Source: Pleurocapsa sp. FMAR1 (GTDB lineage: Bacteria; Cyanobacteriota; Cyanobacteriia; Cyanobacteriales; Xenococcaceae). Taken from it: a DNA stretch of 64,000 bases. Location of the stretch: the NCBI RefSeq assembly GCF_963665995.1, contig NZ_OY762512.1:1364001-1428000 (forward strand). Reading direction: 5' to 3'. The position numbers and the translations under genes are program-made. This document shows, piece by piece, positions 43,762-53,944 of the stretch. The first letter of the stretch is position 1; every line of letters begins with the position of its first letter. Under the pieces are notes generated by a model. The model did no database searches, had not been told where the DNA came from, and saw nothing but the letters and a program-made list of their open reading frames with translations.

Positions 43762-45708
43762 ATGAACAACTTTCAGACAAAAGTAGAAAAGCAATTAGCA
43801 AATTCTACTGTTTCAAAACTCAGCAACCGCAAGAAAAACAGTAAAATAAGCACTTCAGTAAGAAAGTTAGCTGCGGGATGGATAATTTTTCAGACCCTTT
43901 TTCTGGCAACTCCCATTTTGGCACAGCAGAAATCCAACAATAATCTTAATTACGGTGAGTTTTTAAAAAAATTAGCAGATAACCAAGTTGCAAAAGTAGA
44001 AATTGATGAAACTACTAATCTTGCCAACGTGACCTTGAAGGGACAAGAAAAAGGCTCTCCTCCCCATGAAGTAGTTTTATTTGAGCAAAATCAAGATCTG
44101 ATTCCGAAGATACGGGCTCAAAACGTCGATTTTGCCATCAAAACTTCCGTAGATCGCTCAACAACTGTAGGCATTTTGTTGAATCTACTGATCTTTTTTG
44201 TTTTAATATTGGGGCTGATTATGATTGTGCGTCGCTCTGCTAATGCTTCTGGTCAAGCTATGAGTTTTGGGAAATCCAAAGCCAAGTTTCAGATGGAGGC
44301 AAAAACGGGGATTCAGTTTAATGATGTAGCAGGAATCGAAGAAGCCAAAGAAGAGTTACAAGAAGTCGTAACCTTTCTCAAAGAACCAGAAAGATTTACG
44401 GCAATTGGTGCCAAAATTCCTAGGGGAGTATTATTAATTGGTCCTCCTGGGACAGGTAAAACCCTCTTAGCAAAAGCGATCGCTGGAGAAGCTGGAGTGC
44501 CATTTTTTAGCATCTCTGGTTCTGAGTTTGTCGAGATGTTTGTTGGTGTAGGTGCATCCCGCGTTCGCGATTTATTTAAAAAAGCCAAAGAAAATGCCCC
44601 CTGCATTATTTTTATTGATGAAATAGATGCCGTTGGTCGCCAAAGGGGTGCAGGGATTGGCGGAGGCAACGATGAGCGAGAACAAACTCTTAATCAACTG
44701 CTGACGGAGATGGACGGTTTTGAAGGCAATAGTGGCGTTATCGTTATTGCTGCTACCAATCGTCCTGATGTTCTAGATCAGGCTTTGCTGCGTCCTGGTC
44801 GTTTTGATCGTCAGGTAATGGTGGACTATCCTGATTTGCAGGGTAGACTAGGTATTCTAGAAGTTCATGCCCGTGGCAAGAAAATTGCCCCTGAAGTATC
44901 TTTAGATGCGATCGCTCGTCGTACTCCTGGATTTAGCGGTGCAGATTTAGCGAACCTCTTGAATGAAGCTGCAATTTTGACCGCCAGAAGACATAAAGAG
45001 GCGGTAACAATGTTAGAGGTAAATGATGCCGTAGATCGTATTGTAGCGGGAATGGAAGGCATTCCTTTAATAGATAGTAAGTTCAAAAGACTAATTGCCT
45101 ATCATGAAGTTGGTCATGCGATCGTTGCTAGTATGATTCCTGGACACGATCCCGTAGAGAAGGTTACTATCATTCCCAGAGGAGGCGCAGGAGGTTTGAC
45201 TTGGTTTACTCCAGAAGAAGAAATGGGGTTAGAAACCAAATCAAAAATTCTGGCAAAAATTACTTCGCTTTTAGGCGGTAGAGCAGCCGAAGAAATAATA
45301 TTTGGCACAGATGAGATAACTCAAGGTGCAGGTCAAGATATTCAAATGCTGACTTCTTTAGCGCGCAAAATGGTAACTAAATTTGGAATGTCAGATTTAG
45401 GAGCATTAGCCTTGGAGGGTCAAGAACAACCCGTATTCTTGGGGGGTGATTCTGGGACGAGAAACGAATATTCAGAAGAAGTTGCTGCCCAAATTGATGT
45501 GCGTATCCGCAATATTGCTCTGGAGTGCCATAACAAAGCTAAAAAGATAATTGGTGAGAATCGTTTAGCTGTCGATCGAATTGTAGATATTTTGATTGAA
45601 AAAGAAACAATTGAGGGTAAAGAGTTTCGCAAGTACCTCGCTCGATTTTCTCCTAATTATCAATCTGAAGAAACAAGAGATAGAACCCTTAGTCTGACTA
45701 AAAAGTAG
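43762..45708 (+). CDS. ftsH: ATP-dependent zinc metalloprotease FtsH
   Basis: 648 residues. An N-terminal membrane helix ([19 protein letters not shown]), a lumenal/periplasmic domain (~60-130), a second helix ([19 protein letters not shown]), then the AAA module: [19 protein letters not shown] (Walker A), [15 protein letters not shown] (Walker B), second region of homology RPGRFDRQV. Protease motif HEVGH (in [14 protein letters not shown]) and the third zinc ligand region GAGQDIQM. Degrades membrane proteins such as damaged D1 in thylakoids. The length fits cyanobacterial FtsH paralogues. Followed by a strong terminator. Confidence 0.95.
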   Translation: MNNFQTKVEKQLANSTVSKLSNRKKNSKISTSVRKLAAGWIIFQTLFLATPILAQQKSNNNLNYGEFLKKLADNQVAKVEIDETTNLANVTLKGQEKGSPPHEVVLFEQNQDLIPKIRAQNVDFAIKTSVDRSTTVGILLNLLIFFVLILGLIMIVRRSANASGQAMSFGKSKAKFQMEAKTGIQFNDVAGIEEAKEELQEVVTFLKEPERFTAIGAKIPRGVLLIGPPGTGKTLLAKAIAGEAGVPFFSISGSEFVEMFVGVGASRVRDLFKKAKENAPCIIFIDEIDAVGRQRGAGIGGGNDEREQTLNQLLTEMDGFEGNSGVIVIAATNRPDVLDQALLRPGRFDRQVMVDYPDLQGRLGILEVHARGKKIAPEVSLDAIARRTPGFSGADLANLLNEAAILTARRHKEAVTMLEVNDAVDRIVAGMEGIPLIDSKFKRLIAYHEVGHAIVASMIPGHDPVEKVTIIPRGGAGGLTWFTPEEEMGLETKSKILAKITSLLGGRAAEEIIFGTDEITQGAGQDIQMLTSLARKMVTKFGMSDLGALALEGQEQPVFLGGDSGTRNEYSEEVAAQIDVRIRNIALECHNKAKKIIGENRLAVDRIVDILIEKETIEGKEFRKYLARFSPNYQSEETRDRTLSLTKK

Positions 45709-45731
45709 TAACTAGTTAAAGCATTCTAAAG

Positions 45732-45766
45732 CAATCGCCTGTACTTAATCTAAGTACAGGCGATTG
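45732..45766 (+). terminator. intrinsic terminator after ftsH
   Basis: A perfect 16-bp stem (CAATCGCCTGTACTTA / TAAGTACAGGCGATTG) with a three-base loop, 24 bp after the ftsH stop. The rest of the gap to 46058 is non-coding and includes a TTTGCGTCTTTGCGTCTTGG stretch (45979-45998) of the kind dispersed in cyanobacterial intergenic DNA. Confidence 0.8.
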
Positions 45767-46058
45767 TTACGTGCGACTGGATAGCTTTTTATCTTTTAAC
45801 TTACGTCCCTTATCCGAACAGATAACTAAAAACTCGTAACCCTATATTTATCCTACACTCCATACCCCACACACAACCCAAGTCTCTCGCTATATTCGAG
45901 AATTGGTATAAGCTTATTCTACGCACTTCAAAGTAGATGCGGTTTATACCGAGTTGCATTCAAACCTGTAATTTTACTCTTTGCGTCTTTGCGTCTTGGC
46001 GCGAGATAATCTTATCTCTTTGAAAGCGACTTGGTATTGGTACCCACTTCGTTAGCAT

Positions 46059-47102
46059 CTAAATTGCCTTGAGAAAGTTTTCTTTTTGCTGACGATTACT
46101 CCAACGCAATAAGCCAAATGATGCTTCCCAGGAAAAAATTGCGTAGCCATAGCCATATTGTTTAACTGTATTCATTTGTTGTTGGATCTCAGCTAAAGGC
46201 TTTTGTTTTGTAAAACCACCTGCATAAATACCAACTGCTACATCTACATAGTTTTTTACTTCAGGTAAAATAGAGTTATCGATTGACAGTGCGACTTCTT
46301 GGCTAGTCTGACGATAAAGCTGCATCACTAATTCATCGATTAGTCCCGCTTTAATCCAAGCTAGCCAATCTTGTGAGTATCTATTTAGGGAAAATCTTAA
46401 AGGATGAGGAGAAAGAGAAATAACTAAGTCTGGTCTAATTTTTCTGATGGCTTTTACTACCTTGCGGGTTAACTGTGTCATCTCAACAGTTTTATTGCCA
46501 AACTGAATTGGTATACCCCAATGATCGTCAATTTGAATACCGTAAAGATCGAGATAGGACGCTGCAACTTCAGTAAATAAATTTACCAAGTATTGCTGTA
46601 CCTCTGGGTTAGCTGGATCTAGCCACCAATGACGATCGATTAACTTTTCGCCTTGATTAGTGGCTAAAATCCAATCTGGATGTTGTTGAGCTAACTCTGA
46701 ATTAGGAAAAGTCATCATTCCATGTTCATACCAAGCATATACTTTTAAACCTTGGTGTTTTCCTTGTTTAATAGCAGTTTTCAAAGGATTGGTAAAAGGC
46801 AAAGATACGAGATAGTTTCTGGGAGCATACTTGCTAGAATAAGCTGTTCCGTTATTGTAGACATCAACATAAACCCGATTGTAATTAAGACGAGATAGTT
46901 GATAAAAAGCATTGTCTGTCAGGTTTGTATAAGTTAGAAAAGCATTGCCAAAATGACTTAGCCAGATGCCTTTGAGCGACTCAGATTTTTGTGGCGTATG
47001 GCTTGGTACAGTAGTCAAAAGACTTAGAAAAAAGAAGATAGTAACACTAATAGCGAATAGAAAAATTAACTTTTTAACTCGAATAATCAACTTTAAAATC
47101 AC
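46059..47102 (-). CDS. GHL10/DUF187-type glycoside hydrolase-like protein
   Basis: 347 residues. An N-terminal hydrophobic segment (KLIFLFAISVTIFFFLSLL) suggests a membrane anchor or signal. The TIM-barrel domain has IWLSHFGNAFLTY, YNRVYVDVYNNGTAY, LKVYAWYEHGMM, HWWLDPANPEVQQYL, YGIQIDDHWGIP (acidic catalytic-type residues on a strand end) and YGYAIFSWEASFGLLRW. Members of this family are predicted polysaccharide hydrolases acting at the envelope. Upstream, 47103-47442 (340 bp) contains two HIP1 sites and no gene. Confidence 0.8.
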   Translation of the reverse strand: MILKLIIRVKKLIFLFAISVTIFFFLSLLTTVPSHTPQKSESLKGIWLSHFGNAFLTYTNLTDNAFYQLSRLNYNRVYVDVYNNGTAYSSKYAPRNYLVSLPFTNPLKTAIKQGKHQGLKVYAWYEHGMMTFPNSELAQQHPDWILATNQGEKLIDRHWWLDPANPEVQQYLVNLFTEVAASYLDLYGIQIDDHWGIPIQFGNKTVEMTQLTRKVVKAIRKIRPDLVISLSPHPLRFSLNRYSQDWLAWIKAGLIDELVMQLYRQTSQEVALSIDNSILPEVKNYVDVAVGIYAGGFTKQKPLAEIQQQMNTVKQYGYGYAIFSWEASFGLLRWSNRQQKENFLKAI

Positions 47103-47442
47103 TGTTTTTTGCTTTCCAAGTATCGCTATGACGATAGTGTAGTTTGTCTTGGCTTACTTGTCCCCAGCTGTAAGGCGATCGCAAATATCTACTAAATCAC
47201 TGAGTGCGATCGCCAAGTTGAGATTTTAGTTTAGCCACAAATTAAAACATACATATATCTTAATAATGCTCCTAAAACAAGACCTGTCATGCAGGACATT
47301 AAAATTCTGCGCTTAAAAAAATTTTACTGCGAATAACATAGACAAGTACAAATGCTGATTGAAATCGCGATCGGCTTACGACATAGCTTGGCTACGCAAT
47401 TTTGCAACTAATGTAATTTCAAGTTCCTAAAGCTTAAAAATT

Positions 47443-50400
47443 ATGGAAAATTTCCCAGAAAATCTAAGTCTAAATAATCCTATTGTCACGATTTTAGATG
47501 ACGAAGATGATGGAAACTTAGCTCCTAATGATATCTCCCTGCGAGAGGCAATTGTCCATAGCCAAGATGGAAGTAAAGTTAGCTTCGACAACAGCCTGAA
47601 GAATAAGACTATTTTGTTGACTCGTGGCGAACTAAGTATTGATAAAAATCTAACTATTCAAGGTTTTGATAATGGTCAAGTGACAATAAATGGCAATAAT
47701 AAAAGTCGAGTTTTTGATATTAATAATAATCTCGATAAATTTGCAGATGTCACTATAGATAATTTAACTATTACTGGTGGTAATGCTGGCAATCAAAATG
47801 GTGGTGGTATCTTAAACACGGAAAAGTTAACTATCAATAACAGTATTATTACCGATAATTCTACAAATGGAGTTGGCGGTGGTATATCCAGTGATTTGGG
47901 ATATACAGACGATAAAAATTCTGCAACAGTAATTAACAACAGCGTTATTAGTAATAATTCGGCAGGAGAAGGTGCTGGTATTTACCATGACGCAGGTATT
48001 ACAGTTAATGACTATCCTTTCTCTCTATTTTTAAATGCCACTAGTGTTACTAGCAAATCCACTGATGGCTCTGGGGGTGGAATTGACAACAATTATGGTC
48101 GAATAAAGATTGATGATAGTACTATCGATCAAAATACGGCAGTAGGCAGAGGCGGTGGTATTATCTCCAGCAGTAAAGTCGAAGCAGTTGACAGTACCAT
48201 TAGCAATAATCGAGCAGATTCTGGAGGAGGCATCAATATTGCTGGATTTGATGGCGGTGGCATCTTGATCGACAGCACTATTAGTGGCAATACTGCCAAG
48301 ACATTTGGTGGTGGTATTTTATTTGGTTCTACCTATGGTTCTCAAAGTGTTACCAACAGCACCATTACTAATAATTCCGCTCCAGAGGGTGGGGGAATAC
48401 AGCAAGGTAACGAAGGTAGGATAAATATCACCAGCAGCATCATTGCAGGTAACGTTGACAACAATGATGCAAATGGTGCAGGTATTATCTCTGGAGGTAA
48501 TAACTTAATTGGCAATGGAAATGGTGCGCCAGATTTTGTCAATCTATTTAATGACGATCTCGTCGGTACTGCTAATAAGCCAATAGATCCTCAACTAGGT
48601 GAGTTAAAAGATAATGGTGGAGCTACTTTTACTCATGCTCTGTTGCCTGAAAGTATAGCGATTAATACAGGTAGCAACCCTGAAAAATTAACTACCGATC
48701 AACGAGGGAAAGGGTTTGAGCGCGTTCTGTTTGATGCTACGGATATTGGTGCTTTTGAAGCGGATACCGACTCGATTTACGATCTGCCATTTCTGCCACC
48801 AGAGCCAACATCAAGAATAGTAACGACTCTAAATGATGAAGATGATGGTGATTTGAGTGCCGATGATATTTCCCTACGAGAAGCAATTCTAGAGAGCAAT
48901 TCTGGAGATAGTATTACTTTCGATCCTAGTCTTAGTGGTGGAAAGATTACTCTGACTCTAGGAGAGTTAACTGTAGACAAAAGCTTAAGCATTCTTGGTT
49001 TGGGTGCAGATAAGTTAACCATAGATGCAGATAATAAAAGTCGGGTATTTAATGTTGATAATGGTTCTGATACTCGTCTTGATGTGGCGATCGCCAAACT
49101 AACTATTACTGGCGGAAATGCTGCTGAAGAAGGAGGTGGAGGGATTAATAATCAGGAAAATCTGACAGTTAATCAATCAATTATTAGAGGTAATTCAGCT
49201 AAGAGTGGGGGTGGTGTATCGACGAACAAATTTGCCACAACAACTGTTAATAATTCCACTATTAGCGAAAATTTAGCTGAGTTTGGCGGTGGTGTGTACA
49301 ATTCTGACTCTAATACTACTATCAATAACTCTACGATTAGCAACAACAATTCGACGGAATATGGAGGCGGTGGTATTTTTGACTCAACTTATGAGGGTGG
49401 CTCAACCATAGTTAATAATAGTACGATTAGTGGTAATACTGCTCAGGGTCAAGGTGGTGGTATTGATGCTAATGCTTTTTTTCGTTTAGAAGTTAATAAT
49501 AGTACGATCACTGATAATACTGCTAAGAATAGCCTTAATGTTGCTGGAGGTAATGGTAGTGGAGTCTATTCTTTTAGTGGAGTCAGTACTTTTACTAGCA
49601 GTATTATTGCTGGCAATGCCAAAAATGATGATTTTGCAGGCGATGGCAAAAGTGGTGGTAATAACTTTATTGGTAAGGTCAATAGTACAGTTTTCGTTAA
49701 CGGCATTAAGCAAGATATTGTCGGCACTAATAAAGCTCCTATCGATCCTCAACTAGGTGAGTTGCAAGACAATGGCGGTTTGACTTTTACTCACGCTCTA
49801 CTTCCCGACTCCCCAGCAATTAATACAGGTAGTAACACAAACAAACTAACTACCGATCAACGGGGAAAAGGTTTTGAGCGAACTTTGTTTGATGCTACGG
49901 ATATTGGTGCTTTTGAAGCGGATACCGATTCAATTTATGCTCCTTTAGTTCTACCACCAGACCCCACTGTAACCATTTTAGATGACGAAGACGATCGCAA
50001 TCTAAGTGCAGATGATATCTCGTTGCGAGAGGCAATTTTATACAGTGATAGTGGCGATACAATTACCTTTGACCCTAATCTTAAAGGTGGGACTATTACT
50101 CTTGAATTAGGACAATTAATCATTGACAAAGACCTAACCATTAAAGGCTTGGGAGCAAATAATTTAACTATTGATGCCAATAATAATAGTCGCGTTTTAA
50201 AGATCGATGATGCCATAGAAGACTCAAATTACGATGAAGTAGATGACTCAATTATGAATGTTACTCTTGATGGCTTAACTATTACGGGAGGTTCTGCCAA
50301 AGACTCTACCCCAGACTTTCATGACCGACTTGGAGGAGGAATCTATAATCGGGAAAATTTAGTAATAACCAACAGCATCATTGCTAAAAATGTCTCTAAA

Positions 50401-51612
50401 GGTGGTGGTGGGGGAATTTATAATCAAGGTACTATCAAAATTAATTCTAGTACTATTGCCGATAATTCTGCCGAGTCATATTATCAGAATAATGCTGATG
50501 GTGGTGGTATTTTGAACTCTGACGAAGCTGATGATGGTTCTATAACTATGAAAATCAGCAATAGTACCATTTCTGCTAACACGGCTCAAGGTAATGGTGG
50601 GGGCATTTCTAATAGCGGGAGTTATCATGACAATTCTAGTCAAACCATAATTAGTAATAGCACCATCTCTGGTAATACGACTCAAGGCAATGGTGGCGGT
50701 GTTGATAGTTTTGCTCGCCATACCAAAATACAAAACAGCACTATTTTCAATAATTCTGGATCTTTAGGTAGTGGTGTTTATCACAAAGAAGCAGATGAGC
50801 CTAATTTAAATGGTTCTACTACCTTAGAAAGTACTATTGTTGCAGGAAATGTTGGCGATCGCGATATTGATGATAAAAGTATAGTAATCAGCGATGGTCA
50901 TAACCTGATTGGCAATGGGGATAAGACTGATTTTGCTGATGGTGTCAACGGCGATCTGGTCGGTACATTAGCTAACCCTCTAGAGCCAAAACTAGGAGAG
51001 TTACGGGATAATGGCGGTCTAACTTTTACTCATGCTTTACTTCCTGACTCCCCAGCAATTAATGTAGGTAGCAACCCCAACAAACTAACCACCGATCAGC
51101 GACGATTGAAACGATCTATTCAGCAAACCGATATCGGTGCTTATGAAGTCCAATCAGAACCAATAAATTCCCCGATTAATACAATTATCAATGGTGAGGC
51201 TGGTAACGATACTCTAAAGGGTAGTGCTGGTGACGATATTATTAGCGGTGATGAGGGTAGGGATATTCTTAACGGTGAGGCTGGTAATGACACTCTCAAA
51301 GGTGGTCAACAGTTTGATCGCCTCAATGGTGGCAAGGGAAATGACGTTTTGATAGGTGGTGGTGATATTGATGTTTTAACTGGGGACGCGGGACAGGATC
51401 TGTTTTATTTAGAGAATATAAAAGGAGGTCTGGAATGGATTCGTGATTTTGAACTTAATCAAGATCGCCTTGGTTTGGCTGATGATATTACCTACGATGA
51501 ACTGGAAATTACTGGTAGAGTTAATAGCTTTATTAGTTATCAAGGAGAATTGGCGGTAGTGCTAGGTGTTAGTCCAAGCCAACTGACCATCGACCAGTTT
51601 CAAGAGATATAG
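47443..51612 (+). CDS. triplicated parallel-beta-helix surface protein with RTX C-terminus
   Basis: 1389 residues. Three homologous blocks begin near residues 13, 456 and 841, each opening with (I/T)LDDEDDGNL...DISLREAI, passing through many GGGI-type Asn/Ser-rich beta-helix turns (NNSTISNNS, SSIIAGN), and closing with LGELQDNGGLTFTHALLPDSPAIN and QRGKGFER...DATDIGAFEAD. The C-terminus (~1246-1340) has RTX calcium-binding nonapeptides (AGNDTLKGS, AGDDIISGD, AGNDTLKGG, KGNDVLIGG) followed by a FYLEN...DFELNQDRLGL domain. No Sec signal is present, so type I secretion is inferred. Probably a cell-surface or extracellular adhesin-like protein. Confidence 0.88.
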   Translation: MENFPENLSLNNPIVTILDDEDDGNLAPNDISLREAIVHSQDGSKVSFDNSLKNKTILLTRGELSIDKNLTIQGFDNGQVTINGNNKSRVFDINNNLDKFADVTIDNLTITGGNAGNQNGGGILNTEKLTINNSIITDNSTNGVGGGISSDLGYTDDKNSATVINNSVISNNSAGEGAGIYHDAGITVNDYPFSLFLNATSVTSKSTDGSGGGIDNNYGRIKIDDSTIDQNTAVGRGGGIISSSKVEAVDSTISNNRADSGGGINIAGFDGGGILIDSTISGNTAKTFGGGILFGSTYGSQSVTNSTITNNSAPEGGGIQQGNEGRINITSSIIAGNVDNNDANGAGIISGGNNLIGNGNGAPDFVNLFNDDLVGTANKPIDPQLGELKDNGGATFTHALLPESIAINTGSNPEKLTTDQRGKGFERVLFDATDIGAFEADTDSIYDLPFLPPEPTSRIVTTLNDEDDGDLSADDISLREAILESNSGDSITFDPSLSGGKITLTLGELTVDKSLSILGLGADKLTIDADNKSRVFNVDNGSDTRLDVAIAKLTITGGNAAEEGGGGINNQENLTVNQSIIRGNSAKSGGGVSTNKFATTTVNNSTISENLAEFGGGVYNSDSNTTINNSTISNNNSTEYGGGGIFDSTYEGGSTIVNNSTISGNTAQGQGGGIDANAFFRLEVNNSTITDNTAKNSLNVAGGNGSGVYSFSGVSTFTSSIIAGNAKNDDFAGDGKSGGNNFIGKVNSTVFVNGIKQDIVGTNKAPIDPQLGELQDNGGLTFTHALLPDSPAINTGSNTNKLTTDQRGKGFERTLFDATDIGAFEADTDSIYAPLVLPPDPTVTILDDEDDRNLSADDISLREAILYSDSGDTITFDPNLKGGTITLELGQLIIDKDLTIKGLGANNLTIDANNNSRVLKIDDAIEDSNYDEVDDSIMNVTLDGLTITGGSAKDSTPDFHDRLGGGIYNRENLVITNSIIAKNVSKGGGGGIYNQGTIKINSSTIADNSAESYYQNNADGGGILNSDEADDGSITMKISNSTISANTAQGNGGGISNSGSYHDNSSQTIISNSTISGNTTQGNGGGVDSFARHTKIQNSTIFNNSGSLGSGVYHKEADEPNLNGSTTLESTIVAGNVGDRDIDDKSIVISDGHNLIGNGDKTDFADGVNGDLVGTLANPLEPKLGELRDNGGLTFTHALLPDSPAINVGSNPNKLTTDQRRLKRSIQQTDIGAYEVQSEPINSPINTIINGEAGNDTLKGSAGDDIISGDEGRDILNGEAGNDTLKGGQQFDRLNGGKGNDVLIGGGDIDVLTGDAGQDLFYLENIKGGLEWIRDFELNQDRLGLADDITYDELEITGRVNSFISYQGELAVVLGVSPSQLTIDQFQEI

Positions 51613-51747
51613 ACTAAAAAGCTTATTGTGATTAGACTTACTAAATAATACTAAAGAGCGATCGCTCTTTTCTTTTCTGAATCTAGCAAGCAAACTCAAG
51701 TTAAAATAAGCCGTAAAGCTATTTTTTTTGCTCTTAGGTAATTACCA

Positions 51748-53025
51748 ATGAATCCTGCTCTATCTCAATTTGGTTCGCAGATGTCTCAACTAACAGGAGT
51801 TAGAGCCATCATGAAAGACATTATTGAAACCTTGAGCAATAGTGCTGGCAGAGAATTCATCAATCTCAGTGCAGGTAATCCTGTAATTTTGCCTGAAGTT
51901 GAACAGCTATGGCGCGACTGCACACAAGAATTGTTGGATAGTGATGAATACGGCGAAGTGGTTTGTCGTTATGGTTCATCTCAAGGCTATGCACCTTTGA
52001 TAGAGGCTGTAATTAACGATTTTAACGCTCGTTATGATTTGAACTTGAGCGATCGCAATATTCTGATTACAGGTGGTTCTCAGGCTCTATATCTCTATGC
52101 TGCTAATGCTTTTGGTGGCTATACTGCATCAGGAGAACTGAAACAGGTTGTTTTACCTCTTAGTCCCGACTATACAGGCTATGGTGGCGTTAGTTTAACC
52201 CCAGAGGCATTACTGGCATATAAACCCACTTTAGAAATCGACGAAGACAAACATCGGTTTAAATATCGCCCTGATTTTAGCCAACTGCAAATAAATGAGC
52301 AAACTGGCTGTGTAATTTTTTCTCGTCCCTGCAACCCGACAGGAAATGTAATCAGCGATGAAGAAGTAGCTAAAATAGCTGCCTTGGCTGCCAAGCAAGA
52401 TGTTCCTGTATTTATCGACTCTGCTTACGCACCGCCTTTTCCAGCATTAAACTTTACAGAGATGACTCCCCAGTTTGGCGAGAATATTATTCACTGTATG
52501 AGCTTATCCAAAGCAGGATTACCAGGGGAGAGAATTGGTATTGCTATTGGCGATCCTCAACTGATTCAAATATTAGAATCTTTTCAAACAAATGCCTGTA
52601 TACATTCTTCCCGCTATGGACAGGCGATCGCCGCTAGAGCGATCGCCTCTGGTAAACTAGCTAATATTGCCACAAATGTTATTCGTCCCCACTATCAGCG
52701 CAAAATCAAAGTTTTAGCCAATACTCTCGATGCAGCTATGCCACAAGACATTCCTTGGTATCTCCATCAGGGGGAAGGAGCAATTTTTGCCTGGCTATGG
52801 CTTAAGGATTTGCCGATGACAGACTGGGAATTTTATCAACAATTAAAAGCGGTGGGAGTGATTGCTGTACCTGGAAGTAGCTTTTTTCCTGGCTTAAAAG
52901 AAGATTGGCAACATAAACAGCAGTGTTTACGCATTAGCTTGACTGCAACCGAAACCGAAATAGCCGAAGCAATGCAGCGTTTAGCCAAAGTTGCCAGAAA
53001 TGTTTATCAAACAACAACAGTTTAA
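51748..53025 (+). CDS. avtA: valine-pyruvate aminotransferase (AvtA-type, class I/II fold)
   Basis: 425 residues. LSAGNPVILPEVEQLWRDC, YGSSQGYAPLIEAVINDF and ITGGSQALYLYAANAFGG match AvtA; FSRPCNPTGNVISDEEVAKI holds the conserved Asn, FIDSAYAPPFP the PLP Asp/Tyr, and MSLSKAGLPGERIGIAIG the Schiff-base Lys and phosphate Arg. Interconverts valine plus pyruvate with ketoisovalerate plus alanine. It lies 14 bp upstream of rimM in the same direction. Confidence 0.88.
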   Translation: MNPALSQFGSQMSQLTGVRAIMKDIIETLSNSAGREFINLSAGNPVILPEVEQLWRDCTQELLDSDEYGEVVCRYGSSQGYAPLIEAVINDFNARYDLNLSDRNILITGGSQALYLYAANAFGGYTASGELKQVVLPLSPDYTGYGGVSLTPEALLAYKPTLEIDEDKHRFKYRPDFSQLQINEQTGCVIFSRPCNPTGNVISDEEVAKIAALAAKQDVPVFIDSAYAPPFPALNFTEMTPQFGENIIHCMSLSKAGLPGERIGIAIGDPQLIQILESFQTNACIHSSRYGQAIAARAIASGKLANIATNVIRPHYQRKIKVLANTLDAAMPQDIPWYLHQGEGAIFAWLWLKDLPMTDWEFYQQLKAVGVIAVPGSSFFPGLKEDWQHKQQCLRISLTATETEIAEAMQRLAKVARNVYQTTTV

Positions 53026-53039
53026 ATTAAGTATCAATA

Positions 53040-53687
53040 ATGAACAATCCCGAATTAACCATCAACCAAGAAGAATGGTTAGAAGTAGGAACTATCACCT
53101 CGCCTCAAGGTTTAAAAGGAGAATTACGAGTATATCCAGACTCCGATTTTCCTGAACGTTTTACTAAAGCAGGTACTCGTTGGCTCAAACATCCTCAGAC
53201 TTCGGCAATTACAGAAGTCCAGTTGCGAGGAGGCAGATACATTGCGGGCAAAAACCTGTATGTAATTAAATTAGAGGGAATAGAAGATCGTAGCCAAGCT
53301 GATGAACTACGTGACTATAAACTGCTGGTGGATAAAAGCGATCGCCCAAAACTAAAAACAGATGAGTATCATGTTGCTGATTTAGTAGGCTTAGAAGTCT
53401 ATCACCAAGAAACAGGGGAAAATATAGGAGTAGTTGTCGAGCTATATACAGCAGGGAATGATTTATTAGAAATCAGGCTGCACCAACAGCCAGATATAGA
53501 AGCTAAAAGCGATCGGGATTTGTCTGAGATTAGCCGACGCAGCAAACGCAAAAAATACAGACCAAAATCGTCAAAACCTTTTACTGTTTTTGTTCCCTTT
53601 GTCAAAGAAATAGTTCCCGTAGTCGATATTGCTAATCAACGTTTAGAAATAACTCCTCCGAATGGCTTGTTAAATATCCATGAATAA
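53040..53687 (+). CDS. rimM: ribosome maturation factor RimM
   Basis: 215 residues. N-terminal RimM domain: EEWLEVGTITSPQGLKGELRVYPDSDFPERF, and VIKLEGIEDRSQADELRDYKLLV. PRC-barrel domain: DEYHVADLVGLEVYHQETGENIG and PFVKEIVPVVDIANQRLEITPPNGLL. A basic insert (SRRSKRKKYRPKSSK) of the type seen in cyanobacterial RimM lies before the last strands. Assists maturation of the 30S head. Probably co-transcribed with avtA. Confidence 0.93.
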   Translation: MNNPELTINQEEWLEVGTITSPQGLKGELRVYPDSDFPERFTKAGTRWLKHPQTSAITEVQLRGGRYIAGKNLYVIKLEGIEDRSQADELRDYKLLVDKSDRPKLKTDEYHVADLVGLEVYHQETGENIGVVVELYTAGNDLLEIRLHQQPDIEAKSDRDLSEISRRSKRKKYRPKSSKPFTVFVPFVKEIVPVVDIANQRLEITPPNGLLNIHE

Positions 53688-53769
53688 GTTTAGGCTAATT
53701 GGGGCTAAACAATTCTTCTAAATTATACATAGGGCAGATATTTTGTCTACTCCAATCTTGAGGAATATC

Positions 53770-53857
53770 GCGATCGCAATTCGGCAGTACAGTTAGTTAA
53801 GGTGCAGCCAGGGAATCGTTCATCCTATGGTTATGATTTTGTACCTGTAGATTAACT
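53770..53857 (+). repeat. 88-bp direct repeat, left copy (duplicated gene 3' end)
   Basis: Matches 55388-55475 at 83 of 88 positions. Both copies keep the same reading frame on the plus strand (VQLVKVQPGNRSSYGYDF then VPVD and stop). Four of the five differences are synonymous third positions, so the repeat is a relic of protein-coding DNA. The left copy is open further upstream (RYFVYSNLEEYRDRN). The protein family is not recognised. Confidence 0.75.
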
Positions 53858-53944
53858 TTATTCAATTTCTTTCGCCTATTTATTATTCTATATAAAGAGA
53901 AGCATTAGTGATGACTATCGCTCCTCAATTTCAGACGAACTGGC

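Noticed and set aside
48777-50733. Several minus-strand open frames rich in Ser, Ile and Thr
   Set aside because: They are shadows of the Asn/Asp/Gly-rich repeats of the beta-helix protein on the plus strand.
47443-51612. CRISPR array
   Set aside because: The periodic DNA here is coding repeats of beta-helix turns and RTX nonapeptides without constant-length direct repeats and unique spacers. No CRISPR-like array was seen anywhere in the window.
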